In this document: piece by piece, positions 6,799 through 14,960 of the stretch
Numbering within the stretch: position 1 is the first letter of the stretch
Layout of the letters: every line of letters starts with the position of its first letter
Assembly: GCA_024280485.1 (NCBI GenBank)
Contig: JAJRQB010000096.1
Span: forward strand, 1-37,044
DNA from: Deltaproteobacteria bacterium
GTDB lineage: Bacteria > Desulfobacterota > Desulfuromonadia > Desulfuromonadales > Geopsychrobacteraceae
Direction: 5' to 3'
Length of the DNA: 37,044 bases
Program-made: the position numbers and the translations under genes
The notes under the pieces: model-generated
The model's database searches: none
Seen by the model: the letters and a program-made list of their open reading frames with translations, nothing else
Told to the model about the DNA's origin: nothing

Positions 6799-8070
6799 CT
6801 ATCCTGTGATCTTTTTCAATCCACCCATATAAGGTTGCAAAGCCTCGGGGACAACAACCGACCCATCGGCCTGCTGGTAATTTTCGAGAATTGCGACAAG
6901 GGTACGACCAACCGCCAAACCGGAGCCATTCAGGGTATGAACCAGTTCGGGCTTCTTTCCCTCTTCGCGGCGAAAGCGGATAGCGGCACGCCGCGCCTGA
7001 AAATCCCTGAAATTCGAACAGGACGAAATCTCACGATAGCAGTCCTGCCCCGGCAACCAGACCTCTATATCAAAAGTCCGGGCGGCGGAAAAACCTATAT
7101 CTCCGGTACAGAGATCGACAACCCGATATGGAAGGTTCAGAATCTGCAGCACCTTTTCGGCATCAGCCAACAGGCTCTGCAATTCGGCATCTGAATCCTC
7201 CGGACGGGCAAATTTCACCAACTCGACCTTGTTAAACTGATGCTGACGAATCAGGCCGCGCGTATCCCGCCCATGCGAGCCAGCCTCTTTACGGAAACAT
7301 GGGGTATAGGCGGTGTACTTCACCGGCAGATCCGCATCGGCCAAAATTTCATCGCGGTGGATATTGGTGACCGGCACCTCTGCGGTTGGAATCAGAAACA
7401 GATCCACATCTTCGGTATGAAACAGATCTTCTTCAAATTTTGGCAATTGCCCCGTTGCAGTCATACTCGTGCGATTCACCAGAAATGGCGGCAGAGTTTC
7501 AGTATAGCCATGCTGATCGGTATGCAGATCGAGCATCAGGTTGATCAGTGCTCGCTCCAGACGTGCGCCTGCCCCGCGATAGAGCACAAAACGTGCGCCA
7601 GCAATTTTGGTCCCGCGCTCAAAATCAAGGATCTCCAGATCTTCACCCAGATCCCAGTGAGATTTGGCCTCAAAGTCGAGTTCGGGGATCGACCCCCAGG
7701 TGCGCACCACAACGTTGGCATCTTCACTGGCACCGAGCGGACAATCTTGATGGGGAATATTGGGGATGGTCAGCAGCAATTGCTGCAACTCCTCTTCAAC
7801 CCCGCGCAACTCGTCATCGATTTGCTTGATTCGCGCCGAAACCTCTTTCATCTGCGCGATCTCGGTCTGAACCTGACTTTTATCTTTGGTCTGCCCGATT
7901 ATCGCCGATACCCGATTCTTTTCAGCCTTGAGAGATTCCCCTTCACTCAGCAGTTCACGTCGCCGAGCATCAAGGCCACTGAAAGCCGAAAGGTCAACCT
8001 CACCACTGCGATGAGCTAGAGCCGCTTTCGCCGCCTCCAGATTTTCGCGCAAGTATTTGATATCGAGCAT
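6799..8070 (-). CDS. serS: Seryl-tRNA synthetase
   Basis: A 423-residue class II aminoacyl-tRNA synthetase that charges tRNA-Ser (and tRNA-Sec where present). The N-terminal ~100 residues are the long helical arm that recognises the serine variable arm ([15 protein letters not shown] onward). The catalytic core shows motif 2 ([25 protein letters not shown], of which [11 protein letters not shown] is diagnostic) and motif 3 ([17 protein letters not shown]). ATG at 8068-8070 is preceded by GGAGG; longer upstream reading is not needed. The length is typical. Its position next to two tRNA-Ser genes is striking, as all four serine isoacceptors and their synthetase occur in this window. Confidence 0.97.
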   Translation of the reverse strand: MLDIKYLRENLEAAKAALAHRSGEVDLSAFSGLDARRRELLSEGESLKAEKNRVSAIIGQTKDKSQVQTEIAQMKEVSARIKQIDDELRGVEEELQQLLLTIPNIPHQDCPLGASEDANVVVRTWGSIPELDFEAKSHWDLGEDLEILDFERGTKIAGARFVLYRGAGARLERALINLMLDLHTDQHGYTETLPPFLVNRTSMTATGQLPKFEEDLFHTEDVDLFLIPTAEVPVTNIHRDEILADADLPVKYTAYTPCFRKEAGSHGRDTRGLIRQHQFNKVELVKFARPEDSDAELQSLLADAEKVLQILNLPYRVVDLCTGDIGFSAARTFDIEVWLPGQDCYREISSCSNFRDFQARRAAIRFRREEGKKPELVHTLNGSGLAVGRTLVAILENYQQADGSVVVPEALQPYMGGLKKITG

Positions 8071-8194
8071 GATTTTTTCCTCCAAAATTTCGGGAAAGCC
8101 GAACCGAAGTAGATAGCATTTATGCGCCCACAGGGTCAAGGGCTGCGAGGCGCGAGGAGCGAGGTTCAAAGGTTCTCACCCCAGCTAACCCCGA

Positions 8195-8316
8195 CGAGTG
8201 AGAGATGTGCGTTAGATGCAAGGCACGGCGCTGAATTCCCCCGCAGGCGTAGCGCTAGCTACGTCGAGGATGGGATTCAAGTCGTAACGCCGCAGATAGC
8301 GTGCAGCTCTCACTCG
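8195..8316. repeat. Palindromic intergenic repeat R1
   Basis: CGAGTGAGAG (8195-8204) is perfectly inverted at 8307-8316, with further imperfect pairing inward. The centre holds GCGTAGCGCTAGCTACGTCG and a later AACGCCGCAG, features shared with R3 and R4 near 29.6-29.8 kb. The right arm contains the last codons of the HD-domain gene. The stretch 8071-8194 has no gene. Confidence 0.6.
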
Positions 8317-8885
8317 CGACTCCCATTGACCCACCAGTCGCTATCATCATCAAACCACCACTTTGAAGAATCGGTGCTCCAGATGCTGGCTGCGAGCTGG
8401 CGTGCGGCGTCAGTTTTGAGTCGTTCAATCGAAAAGGGGAACCACTCGTCAGCATTACGATTGCCGAGATCTTTATGCTCCTTGAGAGCAAGAATCATCT
8501 CTAGCTGATCGGCATCGTTTGCAATCAAGGCTTCAGGAGTTTCTCTGGCGTTGAATTCAACCAGAGTCTGGCGATAATCGTCACCAAAAGGGAGTTGATC
8601 TGCCAAATCATCGACCGCCTTCATTTCATCGACCTTAACGTACTTCTTGTTTACATAGTTCAGATCACCCGTTCGCGCCTCGGGGATATCATGAAAAAGA
8701 CAGAGTTGAATAACGCGCGCTACGTCCACATGGCCGTCGATTTGCGCCAGAGTATAACCGATCATCGCCGTGCGGAAACTGTGCTCGGCCACCGATTCAG
8801 CTCCTGATCCGAGAAATTGAAACCCGGTCCGTGGTGTCTTTTTCAACATTCCAACTTCAAATAGAAAATTCGCCAGATTCTTCAT
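8310..8885 (-). CDS. HD-domain phosphohydrolase (YfbR/HDDC2-like)
   Basis: A 191-residue HD-superfamily protein. The metal ligands are visible as H35 (VAEHS), H65-D66 (CLFHDIPEA) and the distal Asp in NDADQLE (124-126). The order and spacing resemble the YfbR/HDDC2 5'-deoxynucleotidases, which act on dNMPs, so a nucleotide-salvage role is likely but not proven. ATG at 8883-8885 follows TAGGAG; the open frame upstream to 8957 runs into repeat R2 and is rejected. The last four codons (GSRE and stop) fall inside repeat R1, so the C-terminus may have been changed by the repeat. Confidence 0.8.
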   Translation of the reverse strand: MKNLANFLFEVGMLKKTPRTGFQFLGSGAESVAEHSFRTAMIGYTLAQIDGHVDVARVIQLCLFHDIPEARTGDLNYVNKKYVKVDEMKAVDDLADQLPFGDDYRQTLVEFNARETPEALIANDADQLEMILALKEHKDLGNRNADEWFPFSIERLKTDAARQLAASIWSTDSSKWWFDDDSDWWVNGSRE

Positions 8886-8903
8886 ATTTACTCCTAATTC
8901 TTC

Positions 8904-8988
8904 AGCTGGCTCAAAAAGGCACAGATGCAAGGCTTGCGAACTGCGAGGAATGAGCATAACGCCGCAGGTGTGCCTTTTTCAGCCAGCT
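8904..8988. repeat. Palindromic intergenic repeat R2
   Basis: Arms 8904-8928 and 8964-8988 are inverted repeats matching at 22 of 25 positions, beginning AGCTGGCT with an inner AAAAAGGCACA. The element is 85 bp and fills the gap between the EamA gene (stop codon at its edge) and the HD-domain gene. It could act as a terminator-like hairpin, but there is no run of T after the stem on either strand; the A/T run is inside the arms. Confidence 0.65.
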
Positions 8989-9860
8989 CATCCATGCCAA
9001 ATGAAAAAAACCCCGGCCAATATCAATCCAGTCGACGCTAACCGCATCCTACCGAATGACTCGCCAAGAAAGAAGATCCCGATCAGTACCCCAATTAATA
9101 AACTGACCTGACGTAGCGGGACCGCATAACTGACTGGTGACAGCTGCAATCCGTAACGAAAGGTCAAAAAAGAGCCCAGCATCACCGGGCCTGACCAGAG
9201 AACTAACTTCCGACTGTTGCGCCACTCGGCCAAAACCCGGCCACGATAGCAGGGGCGCAGTAAATTCAGGGACATATATCCGAGCATAAAGAGCACCAGG
9301 GTGTAAGTAAAGTGATAGGCACTGTAGCTATCGACCCCCTGCTTATCGATAATCGCCCCGATCGAATAGACCAGGCCAGCCAACAACGCCGACTGTACTG
9401 AGCTATCACCCAAACTTCGCAAGGGTCGCAGTAACTCAGTCAAACTGAGTCGTCGCAGTTGAATACTGTACGCACCAGCGACGATCAACAAAATCCCTGC
9501 CACTCCCGCGAATGAGAGTTGCTCCCCCAGCAGCAACACCCCCCAGATCGGTACATAGAGCATCGAGGTTTGGGCCAGCGGATAAGTAATCGACAGATCC
9601 CCCTCACGGTAGGCCTTTCCGGTAAACCAATGATAAAGCACAAAACAGACTGCGGCACTGGCGGCCAACAACAGGTAGCGTGGTGTAAAAGGAGGAAAAG
9701 GACGACCCGGCAGGAACATATAGATATTCATCAAGCCAAAAGCACAGGCGAACATCCACCAGATGAACACCGTCTTGTCACGGCTTTTCTTAACCAGCAA
9801 ATTCCACAATGCGTGCATGACCGCAGAAATAATAATCAACAACAGAGCCAAATTTTCCAT
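8988..9860 (-). CDS. EamA/DMT-family transporter
   Basis: Membrane protein of about 290 residues with ten hydrophobic segments arranged as two EamA halves. The first starts LLLIIISAVMHALWNLLVKKS and the second near SVQSALLAGLVYSIGAIIDKQ. Such proteins export amino acids, metabolites or drugs; the substrate cannot be told from sequence. I chose the ATG at 9858-9860 because the product then starts directly with the first membrane segment. Starts at 9869 or 9902 are also open and none has a clear ribosome binding site. It reads away from fumC, with about 110 bp between the divergent starts. Confidence 0.75.
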   Translation of the reverse strand: MENLALLLIIISAVMHALWNLLVKKSRDKTVFIWWMFACAFGLMNIYMFLPGRPFPPFTPRYLLLAASAAVCFVLYHWFTGKAYREGDLSITYPLAQTSMLYVPIWGVLLLGEQLSFAGVAGILLIVAGAYSIQLRRLSLTELLRPLRSLGDSSVQSALLAGLVYSIGAIIDKQGVDSYSAYHFTYTLVLFMLGYMSLNLLRPCYRGRVLAEWRNSRKLVLWSGPVMLGSFLTFRYGLQLSPVSYAVPLRQVSLLIGVLIGIFFLGESFGRMRLASTGLILAGVFFIWHG

Positions 9861-9901
9861 GGCGGGCATACTAACAGGCAAGACCGGCGAAGAAAAGCGC
9901 A

Positions 9902-9950
9902 TTGACAGGCGAAAAGCGATTGATATCCTTAAAATTGACCTCTTTGGTCA
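9902..9950 (+). promoter_or_regulatory. Candidate fumC promoter and nearby palindrome
   Basis: TTGACA (9902-9907) is followed by 16 bases and TATCCT (9924-9929), a reasonable sigma-70 promoter. TGACC (9936-9940) and GGTCA (9946-9950) form a perfect inverted repeat near the expected transcription start and could be an operator. Both are inferred from pattern only. Confidence 0.4.
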
Positions 9951-9971
9951 CCCTTTAAAGAAAGGACTGTC

Positions 9972-11351
9972 ATGGGTAACACAAGAACTGAAAAAGACAG
10001 CCTCGGCAGTATGCAGGTACCCGCAGACGCTCTGTACGGTGCTCAAACAGCACGGGCGATAGAGAATTTTCCAATCTCTGGGCACCCGCTCCCCCGGACC
10101 CTTCTCTATGCTTTGGTCTTAATCAAACAGCAGGCAGCTCTGATCAACAACGAACTCGGATTACTCGCCAAAGATCGCGCAATGGCCATTGTCGATGCAG
10201 CAGCAGAAATCCTCAACGGTAATCATGACCAGCATTTTCCAGTCGACATTTACCAAACGGGTTCAGGGACCAGCAGTAACATGAACGTCAATGAGGTCAT
10301 TGCACACCGTGCCAGCCAGTTACTCGGCACGAAAAGCAATAACAGGCCACTCCACCCCAACGATGAAGTCAATCTCGGTCAGTCGAGTAACGATGTTTTT
10401 CCCAGTGCAATTCATGTCGCGTGCGCACAACAGCTGCAGGGAAAATTGCTCCCGTCCCTGCAGCATCTTGAAAACCTTCTCACCGCCAAGTCGACCGAAT
10501 TCACCAAGGTCATCAAGATCGGAAGAACCCACTTGCAGGACGCCACTCCGGTGACCTTCGGCCAGGTATTCAGCGGCTATGCACGTCAGGCACAGCTCGC
10601 CCAGGAGCGCTTGGCGACCGAGTCAAGCGGGCTCTACGAACTACCCTTAGGTGGCACCGCCGTCGGCACGGGAATTAATACTCACGCCGAGTTTGCAGCG
10701 CGCACAATCCACCTCATCGCTAAACAAACTCGTCTCCCCTTTCGTGAGGCCATTAACCATTTTGAAGCTCAGGCTGCTCGTGATGCCCTGGTTGCTGTCA
10801 GTGGCTCGCTTAAAGCTTGCGCCGTCAGCATTTCAAAAATCGCCAATGATATCCGCCTGCTCGGCAGCGGCCCGCGTTGTGGCTACGGCGAACTCCAATT
10901 ACCCGCAGTTCAACCAGGGAGCTCAATCATGCCCGGCAAGGTTAACCCGGTAATGGCCGAAAGTCTGATCCAGGTTTGCGCACGAGTAATTGGCAATGAT
11001 GCCAGTATCACTTTATGTGGTCTGGGGGGATATTTTGAGCTGAATACGATGATGCCGCTGATGGCAGCAGCGATGTTGGAAAGTATCGAACTTTTGGCCA
11101 ATGCCGTCAGCCTGTTTAGTAACCGTTGCCTGACCGGTCTGCAAGTTAATAGCAAGCGTTGCGCTGAACTGATGGAACAGAGCCTGGCGCTGGTCACCTC
11201 TCTGGCCCCGGTCATCGGCTACGACCGAGCAGCAGAACTCGCGAAACAAGCTTATCTAGAAAATAAAACTATCCGTGAACTGTTACTGGCTGAACAGATT
11301 CTACCCGCAGATGAACTGAGCCGACTGCTCGACCCGGAACAGATGATTTAA
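9972..11351 (+). CDS. fumC: Class II fumarate hydratase
   Basis: A 459-residue homotetrameric, iron-free fumarase that interconverts fumarate and malate in the TCA cycle. The superfamily signature GSSIMPGKVNP is present. QTGSGTSSNMNVNEV, HPNDEVNLGQSSNDVFP and GRTHLQDATPVTFGQ follow the FumC pattern. The N-terminus (EKDSLGSMQVPADALYGAQT) also fits FumC better than aspartase. ATG follows AAAGGACTGTC. The length is normal. It stands alone, with its own candidate promoter upstream and a palindromic repeat downstream separating it from the convergent methyltransferase gene. Confidence 0.92.
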   Translation: MGNTRTEKDSLGSMQVPADALYGAQTARAIENFPISGHPLPRTLLYALVLIKQQAALINNELGLLAKDRAMAIVDAAAEILNGNHDQHFPVDIYQTGSGTSSNMNVNEVIAHRASQLLGTKSNNRPLHPNDEVNLGQSSNDVFPSAIHVACAQQLQGKLLPSLQHLENLLTAKSTEFTKVIKIGRTHLQDATPVTFGQVFSGYARQAQLAQERLATESSGLYELPLGGTAVGTGINTHAEFAARTIHLIAKQTRLPFREAINHFEAQAARDALVAVSGSLKACAVSISKIANDIRLLGSGPRCGYGELQLPAVQPGSSIMPGKVNPVMAESLIQVCARVIGNDASITLCGLGGYFELNTMMPLMAAAMLESIELLANAVSLFSNRCLTGLQVNSKRCAELMEQSLALVTSLAPVIGYDRAAELAKQAYLENKTIRELLLAEQILPADELSRLLDPEQMI

Positions 11352-11359
11352 AAGGATTA

Positions 11360-11498
11360 CCCCAAGGAAGGTTAGCCACCAAGGACACCAAAAAAACATA
11401 CGCTTCTTAGGGTTAAAATCTAGCATCAAAAAGCTTGGCTCTCATCTCCATTAAAATAACAATCGCCTTTCCTTGGGGCTCTTGGTGCCTTGGTGGCA
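11360..11498. repeat. CCAAGG-type palindromic repeat between convergent genes
   Basis: GCCACCAAGG...ACACCAA (11375-11391) is inverted as TTGGTGCCTTGGTGGC (11482-11497), and CCCCAAGG (11360-11367) is inverted at 11471-11478. A second element with the same GCCACCAAG arms lies at 12822-12924, on the other side of the methyltransferase gene. It fills most of the 183-bp gap after fumC; nothing else is seen there. Confidence 0.6.
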
Positions 11499-11534
11499 AA
11501 CTCGCATTTGTTTTGGTTATATAAGGCTAAGCCA

Positions 11535-12785
11535 TCAAGCCGTAGCAAATATGCACTTAAGATAACGGCCGTCAGCAAAATCGAGGGGATGATCGAGAGC
11601 GTGGCTTGTTTCAGTAATCTCACGCCAGGGACGGCCGGCGCGCTCGGCGGCGGCGCACACCGTGTGGCGGAAATCCTCTGGGCTCACCGGTTTTGAGCAG
11701 GAGGCAAGAACAATATCACCGTCGGGAGCAAGCAGATTGACGCCCAACTGAGCGAGGCGACCATAGGCATTCAGAGCATCTTTGACCTGTGAACGGCGCA
11801 CCGCAAAAGCTGGTGGGTCGATGATCACCACCTCATATTTCTTCCCCTGTTTCACCAATTCAGCCAACGCCTTAAAGGCGTCATCCTCAATCGTCAAGTG
11901 CCTGGTCGCTGCGATAGCGGAAACCTCTGCATTGAGGGCAAAGTTACGCTTAGATGACTCCAGGGCAGGGCCACTCTGATCGATACTGGTCACTTCAATT
12001 GCGCCGCCACGGGCCGCCGCAAGAGAGAATCCACCGTTATAAGAAAAAACATTGAGGACTCGTTTCCCCTTGGAAAGCGTCTCAACGCGGGCGCGATTGT
12101 CACGCTGATCAAGAAAGAAACCGGTCTTCTGGCCATAGATCGGGTCGACCTCAAAGTAGAGGCCATTTTCGCGGCAGGTCAGAGTTTCGCTGATCGGTTC
12201 GCCGTATATGATCTGGCCATCTTCAAGACCGCGCAAATGTTCGGGGTGTTGCTTCATCCCTCGACTCATGCGCAACACGATGCGATCGAGAGGTTGCTGC
12301 TCAAGCAGACAATCGAGACAATCGTAAAGATGAGGAAGCCAGGCGTGGGTATAAAGTTTGACCACCGCAGTTTTGGCGTAGCGATCGATAACCATCCCCG
12401 ACATTCCATCGCTCTCACCATGAATCATACGGTAACCGTCGGTTTTGGTTTTCAGGAGTGGAAGCCGACGAGCCAACGCTTTTGCAATGCGATCAGCAAA
12501 AAAATCTCGATCGATGGGTCCGGGCTTGCTGGCCCGCAGAGCTCGCATGCGAATTGGTGAGAAGGGATCATAGAGACCAACAGCAACAAACTTTTTTTTG
12601 CCGTCAAAAACAACGGCCAGATCTCCCGGTTGTCCCTGACTTGGTTCTTCCTTGATACGTTCAGCGTAAAGCCAGGGATGACCACGATGCAAACTTGCTA
12701 TCCCGGAATTTGTCACCTGCAGCTTGAGAGGCCTGTTTGCGCAATGCGGCCATTCAGACAATATAGGATGTAGACTGTGGGTCAT
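11535..12785 (-). CDS. RlmI-like class I SAM-dependent rRNA methyltransferase
   Basis: A 416-residue protein of the RlmI/YccW family, which methylates a cytosine of 23S rRNA. Residues ~20-95 form a PUA-like domain (SLHRGHPWLYAERIK). A middle domain carries DPIYGQKTGFFLDQRDNR. The Rossmann core shows the SAM motif VLNVFSYNGGFSLAAARGGA, then DIDPPAF-type VVIIDPPAF and the ASCSKPVS stretch with the catalytic Cys. All key motifs are intact. The exact rRNA target is not certain from sequence, so I give no symbol. The start at 12785 has a weak ribosome binding site. The gene is bracketed by two CCAAGG-type repeats. Confidence 0.85.
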   Translation of the reverse strand: MTHSLHPILSEWPHCANRPLKLQVTNSGIASLHRGHPWLYAERIKEEPSQGQPGDLAVVFDGKKKFVAVGLYDPFSPIRMRALRASKPGPIDRDFFADRIAKALARRLPLLKTKTDGYRMIHGESDGMSGMVIDRYAKTAVVKLYTHAWLPHLYDCLDCLLEQQPLDRIVLRMSRGMKQHPEHLRGLEDGQIIYGEPISETLTCRENGLYFEVDPIYGQKTGFFLDQRDNRARVETLSKGKRVLNVFSYNGGFSLAAARGGAIEVTSIDQSGPALESSKRNFALNAEVSAIAATRHLTIEDDAFKALAELVKQGKKYEVVIIDPPAFAVRRSQVKDALNAYGRLAQLGVNLLAPDGDIVLASCSKPVSPEDFRHTVCAAAERAGRPWREITETSHALDHPLDFADGRYLKCIFATA

Positions 12786-12821
12786 AAATCAACAAACCTA
12801 TAACCCAAGCAAAGGCTATTT

Positions 12822-12924
12822 GCCACCAAGACACCAAGAGCGCCAAGAAACCTGACTTCAAGAATTTTGCCTCTCTTGGAGGACTTAAGTGCCTCGCCTA
12901 AAAGCGCCTGATCCTGGTGGTGGC
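12822..12924. repeat. CCAAGG-type palindromic repeat, second copy
   Basis: Left arm GCCACCAAGACACCAAGAG (from 12822) is related to the copy at 11375. The right arm CCTGGTGGTGGC (12913-12924) is an imperfect inverse. It lies upstream of the methyltransferase gene and downstream of the small membrane-anchored gene. Confidence 0.5.
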
Positions 12925-12998
12925 TAACATTATAGTTTTTAAAGGTTTTCTTAGAACCTTCTTTTTTATAGAACCGTAAATCAAACATCTCTGGTCAG

Positions 12999-13457
12999 TT
13001 ATCGCGCCAGCGCCGCTGATTCCACATTGAAACGGTACACCGAAAACTCTCCGGCTTTATCGAGTAAACCCAAGGTGATCTTGGCGTCGCCGGTCTCGTA
13101 TCGGGCTTTGATCGAATAACTGATTATCGTTTGTTTTTTCCCTTCAGGCGTATCTCCTGAATAAATTTCCTCAAAGATCGGCTCATCCATCTCTTGTAGG
13201 GCACCAATCCTGGACAGTGCATTGATGATATTCGCAAATTTTTCTTTAGAAGTTTTTTGCATGAACTTTTCAGACATATATTCTTGAGCAATAACAGGAT
13301 CCCATTTTGAGAGTGCGGGGATGGCCTGTTTCACGTAAGGGACTGCCGTCGTAATATACTGTGCCTCTTTCTGGTCGGAATAGTATTTAAAACCAAAGAC
13401 AATAGACAGCCCGAGACAAGTCAGGCCACAGACCATGATAAGTATTTTCTTTTTCAT
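12999..13457 (-). CDS. Small membrane-anchored protein of unknown function
   Basis: A 152-residue protein with a Lys-rich start and one hydrophobic segment (ILIMVCGLTCLGLSIVFGF), then a soluble region of about 125 residues. No lipobox is evident, so it is probably anchored by an uncleaved N-terminal helix facing the periplasm. The soluble part (WDPVIAQEYMSEKFMQ, then a beta-rich half with ISYSIKARYETGDAKITLGLL) could be a small NTF2-like fold, but I do not recognise the family. ATG follows GAGGACTCA. It faces away from the flagellar cluster, with a 297-bp gap that holds the flgM-operon promoter. Confidence 0.55.
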   Translation of the reverse strand: MKKKILIMVCGLTCLGLSIVFGFKYYSDQKEAQYITTAVPYVKQAIPALSKWDPVIAQEYMSEKFMQKTSKEKFANIINALSRIGALQEMDEPIFEEIYSGDTPEGKKQTIISYSIKARYETGDAKITLGLLDKAGEFSVYRFNVESAALAR

Positions 13458-13652
13458 TGAGTCCTCGCTTACAAGAATAAATCGCTAGAGAATTATCCAT
13501 ATTTTTAAAAAAACTTCGAAGACTGACAAGCCTTCAAAACAACTCTCCGCAACGGTCAATTTTGCCAGAACCTATCACGGATACTCTCAGAATAGCGAGT
13601 AAGGGATTTGGTGACTGATCAAATGGACTATTCATTAATCTGCAAAAATAAC

Positions 13653-13680
13653 TAAAGCATTGTCTTTTTCATGTCGATAG
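13653..13680 (+). promoter_or_regulatory. Predicted sigma-28 promoter of the flgM operon
   Basis: TAAAGC (from 13653) and GTCGATAG (13673-13680) with 16 bases between TAAA and the -10, the same geometry as at 20591, 27015 and 27218. The -10 matches GCCGATAA at 6 of 8 positions. It predicts a leader of about 68 bases before the ATG at 13755. FliA control of a flgM-flgK-flgL operon is well known in other bacteria. Confidence 0.55.
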
Positions 13681-13754
13681 CAAGCATAAGGGATGACTGC
13701 TGTGCCGACGGATAAGGCAAAAAAAAGTCGCCCCTTACTCGGATGGAGGAAATC

Positions 13755-14318
13755 ATGGTCGATAAAATATCACCGGTTCGGCCGGCTAAAGATGCAACAA
13801 AACAACCACAAGAGTTCTACGCAAAGACTGCTGTAGAGGTGAATGAAAAACATTCTTCCAATAAAGATCACGTCAGTGTTGATCATGATTCTGGGATCAC
13901 GACTTACGGCAAGTTGGCAGGTGTAGAAATAGGCTCCGCTTACCAGCTGCTGATGCAGATGGTGGTTAAGACCCTTACTGATCAGGGGCTTCCGACCCTG
14001 ATCAGTACCGGCGAGACAGATATCAACCTCGAAACTCTAACTCCCGAATCAGCCACTGAATTGGTCAGCGAGGATGGGTACTTTGGAGTTGAAAAAACCT
14101 CGCAACGGATCGTCGACTTCGCAATTAACGCGTTCGGCAATGACCCCGCGAAATTAACACAAATGAAAGATGCGATAGAAAAAGGATTTCAGGAAGCAGC
14201 AGACGCTTTTGGCGGCAAGCTGCCCGACATTTCACACCAGACCTATGCAGCGGTGATGGAAAAACTCGATAACTTTGCCGGTGAACCTGGTGAGAAAAAA
14301 GGAGTGGATCATGGTTGA
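13755..14318 (+). CDS. DUF5610-like protein heading the flgM operon
   Basis: A 187-residue soluble protein. The C-terminal ~90 residues (LVSEDGYFGVEKTSQRIVDFA, then a helix with GFQEAADAFGGKLPDIS) resemble the DUF5610 domain as I recall it, a family of unknown function. The N-terminal third is polar and looks disordered. ATG at 13755 is set by GGAGGAAATC just before it; an ATG-like start 12 bases earlier would sit before that site. Its last 8 bases overlap the flgM start (ATGGTTGA), so translation is probably coupled. Position as first gene of a flgM-flgN-flgK-flgL operon suggests a flagellar role, which is inference. Confidence 0.6.
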   Translation: MVDKISPVRPAKDATKQPQEFYAKTAVEVNEKHSSNKDHVSVDHDSGITTYGKLAGVEIGSAYQLLMQMVVKTLTDQGLPTLISTGETDINLETLTPESATELVSEDGYFGVEKTSQRIVDFAINAFGNDPAKLTQMKDAIEKGFQEAADAFGGKLPDISHQTYAAVMEKLDNFAGEPGEKKGVDHG

Positions 14319-14604
14319 TCGAATTATTGGTGGCAAAGGATACGGCCCCTTAAATGGAGTTCGGACGCCCGCAAAGGCAGAGCCGAAAAAAGAGCCCGGC
14401 AAAACGTCCACCAACGACCGGGTCGATTTTTCCAGTGTTCTACAAAATGCCAGCCAGACACAAGAGGTTAGCTCCAGCCAGGCTTCAGCGCGTGCCGAAA
14501 AATTGCAGTCGTTAAAGAGTCAGATCGCCTCGGGTCAATACCGCCCAGATCTTGAAAAGGTTGCAGAGCGGATGATGAAATTTATCATTGAGGATCAAGC
14601 CTGA
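14311..14604 (+). CDS. flgM: Anti-sigma-28 factor FlgM
   Basis: A 97-residue FlgM. The C-terminal helix region RAEKLQSLKSQIASGQYRPD, followed by a helix ending MMKFI, is the sigma-28-binding part. The N-terminal half is polar and disorder-prone, as expected for a protein exported unfolded through the flagellar apparatus. The ATG at 14311 follows AAGGAG. FlgM holds FliA inactive until the hook-basal body is complete and is then secreted. Here it overlaps the gene before it and is followed after one base by flgN. Confidence 0.9.
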   Translation: MVDRIIGGKGYGPLNGVRTPAKAEPKKEPGKTSTNDRVDFSSVLQNASQTQEVSSSQASARAEKLQSLKSQIASGQYRPDLEKVAERMMKFIIEDQA

Positions 14605-14605
14605 T

Positions 14606-14959
14606 ATGAAAAATCTTGAAATGAAAGAACAATTTGAGCGCCTCAATCTCATCCTCAAAGAAGAGCGCCATGCTGCAATTTCTCTGGATATGGATGCCTT
14701 ACAGCAATCAACCCAGGCGAAAAAAGCTCTGCTCGACAAGATTGAAGACTTTCCCAAAGACACCGAAGGGTTAAGAGATCTTCTCCTTGAAATAGATAAA
14801 GAGAACCGGCGCAATGCCTACCTGTTATGGACTGGCCTTGGCTGGGTGCGTGAGATGATGGGTTTCTTCGGCAAATCGACCGCACCCTCAAGTTACGGGC
14901 ATTCCGGTAAAGTTCACTCTTGCCAACGAGGGGGCAACCTGCTCTCGGGGAAGATATAA
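14606..14959 (+). CDS. flgN: FlgN-like flagellar export chaperone
   Basis: A 117-residue, mostly helical protein (LILKEERHAAISLDMDALQQ, then a helix of KKALLDKIEDF type and RRNAYLLWTGLGWVREMMGFF). This is the FlgN pattern, the chaperone that delivers the hook-filament junction proteins FlgK and FlgL to the export gate. The start at 14606 lies one base after the flgM stop, and the stop lies one base before flgK, so the four genes are a tight operon. The final ~30 residues are polar and Gly/Ser-rich. Confidence 0.85.
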   Translation: MKNLEMKEQFERLNLILKEERHAAISLDMDALQQSTQAKKALLDKIEDFPKDTEGLRDLLLEIDKENRRNAYLLWTGLGWVREMMGFFGKSTAPSSYGHSGKVHSCQRGGNLLSGKI

Positions 14960-14960
14960 A

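Noticed and set aside
9972-11351. Aspartate ammonia-lyase as an alternative to fumarase
   Set aside because: The QTGSGT and N-terminal sequences follow FumC rather than AspA, although the two families share the GSSxMPxKxNP signature.
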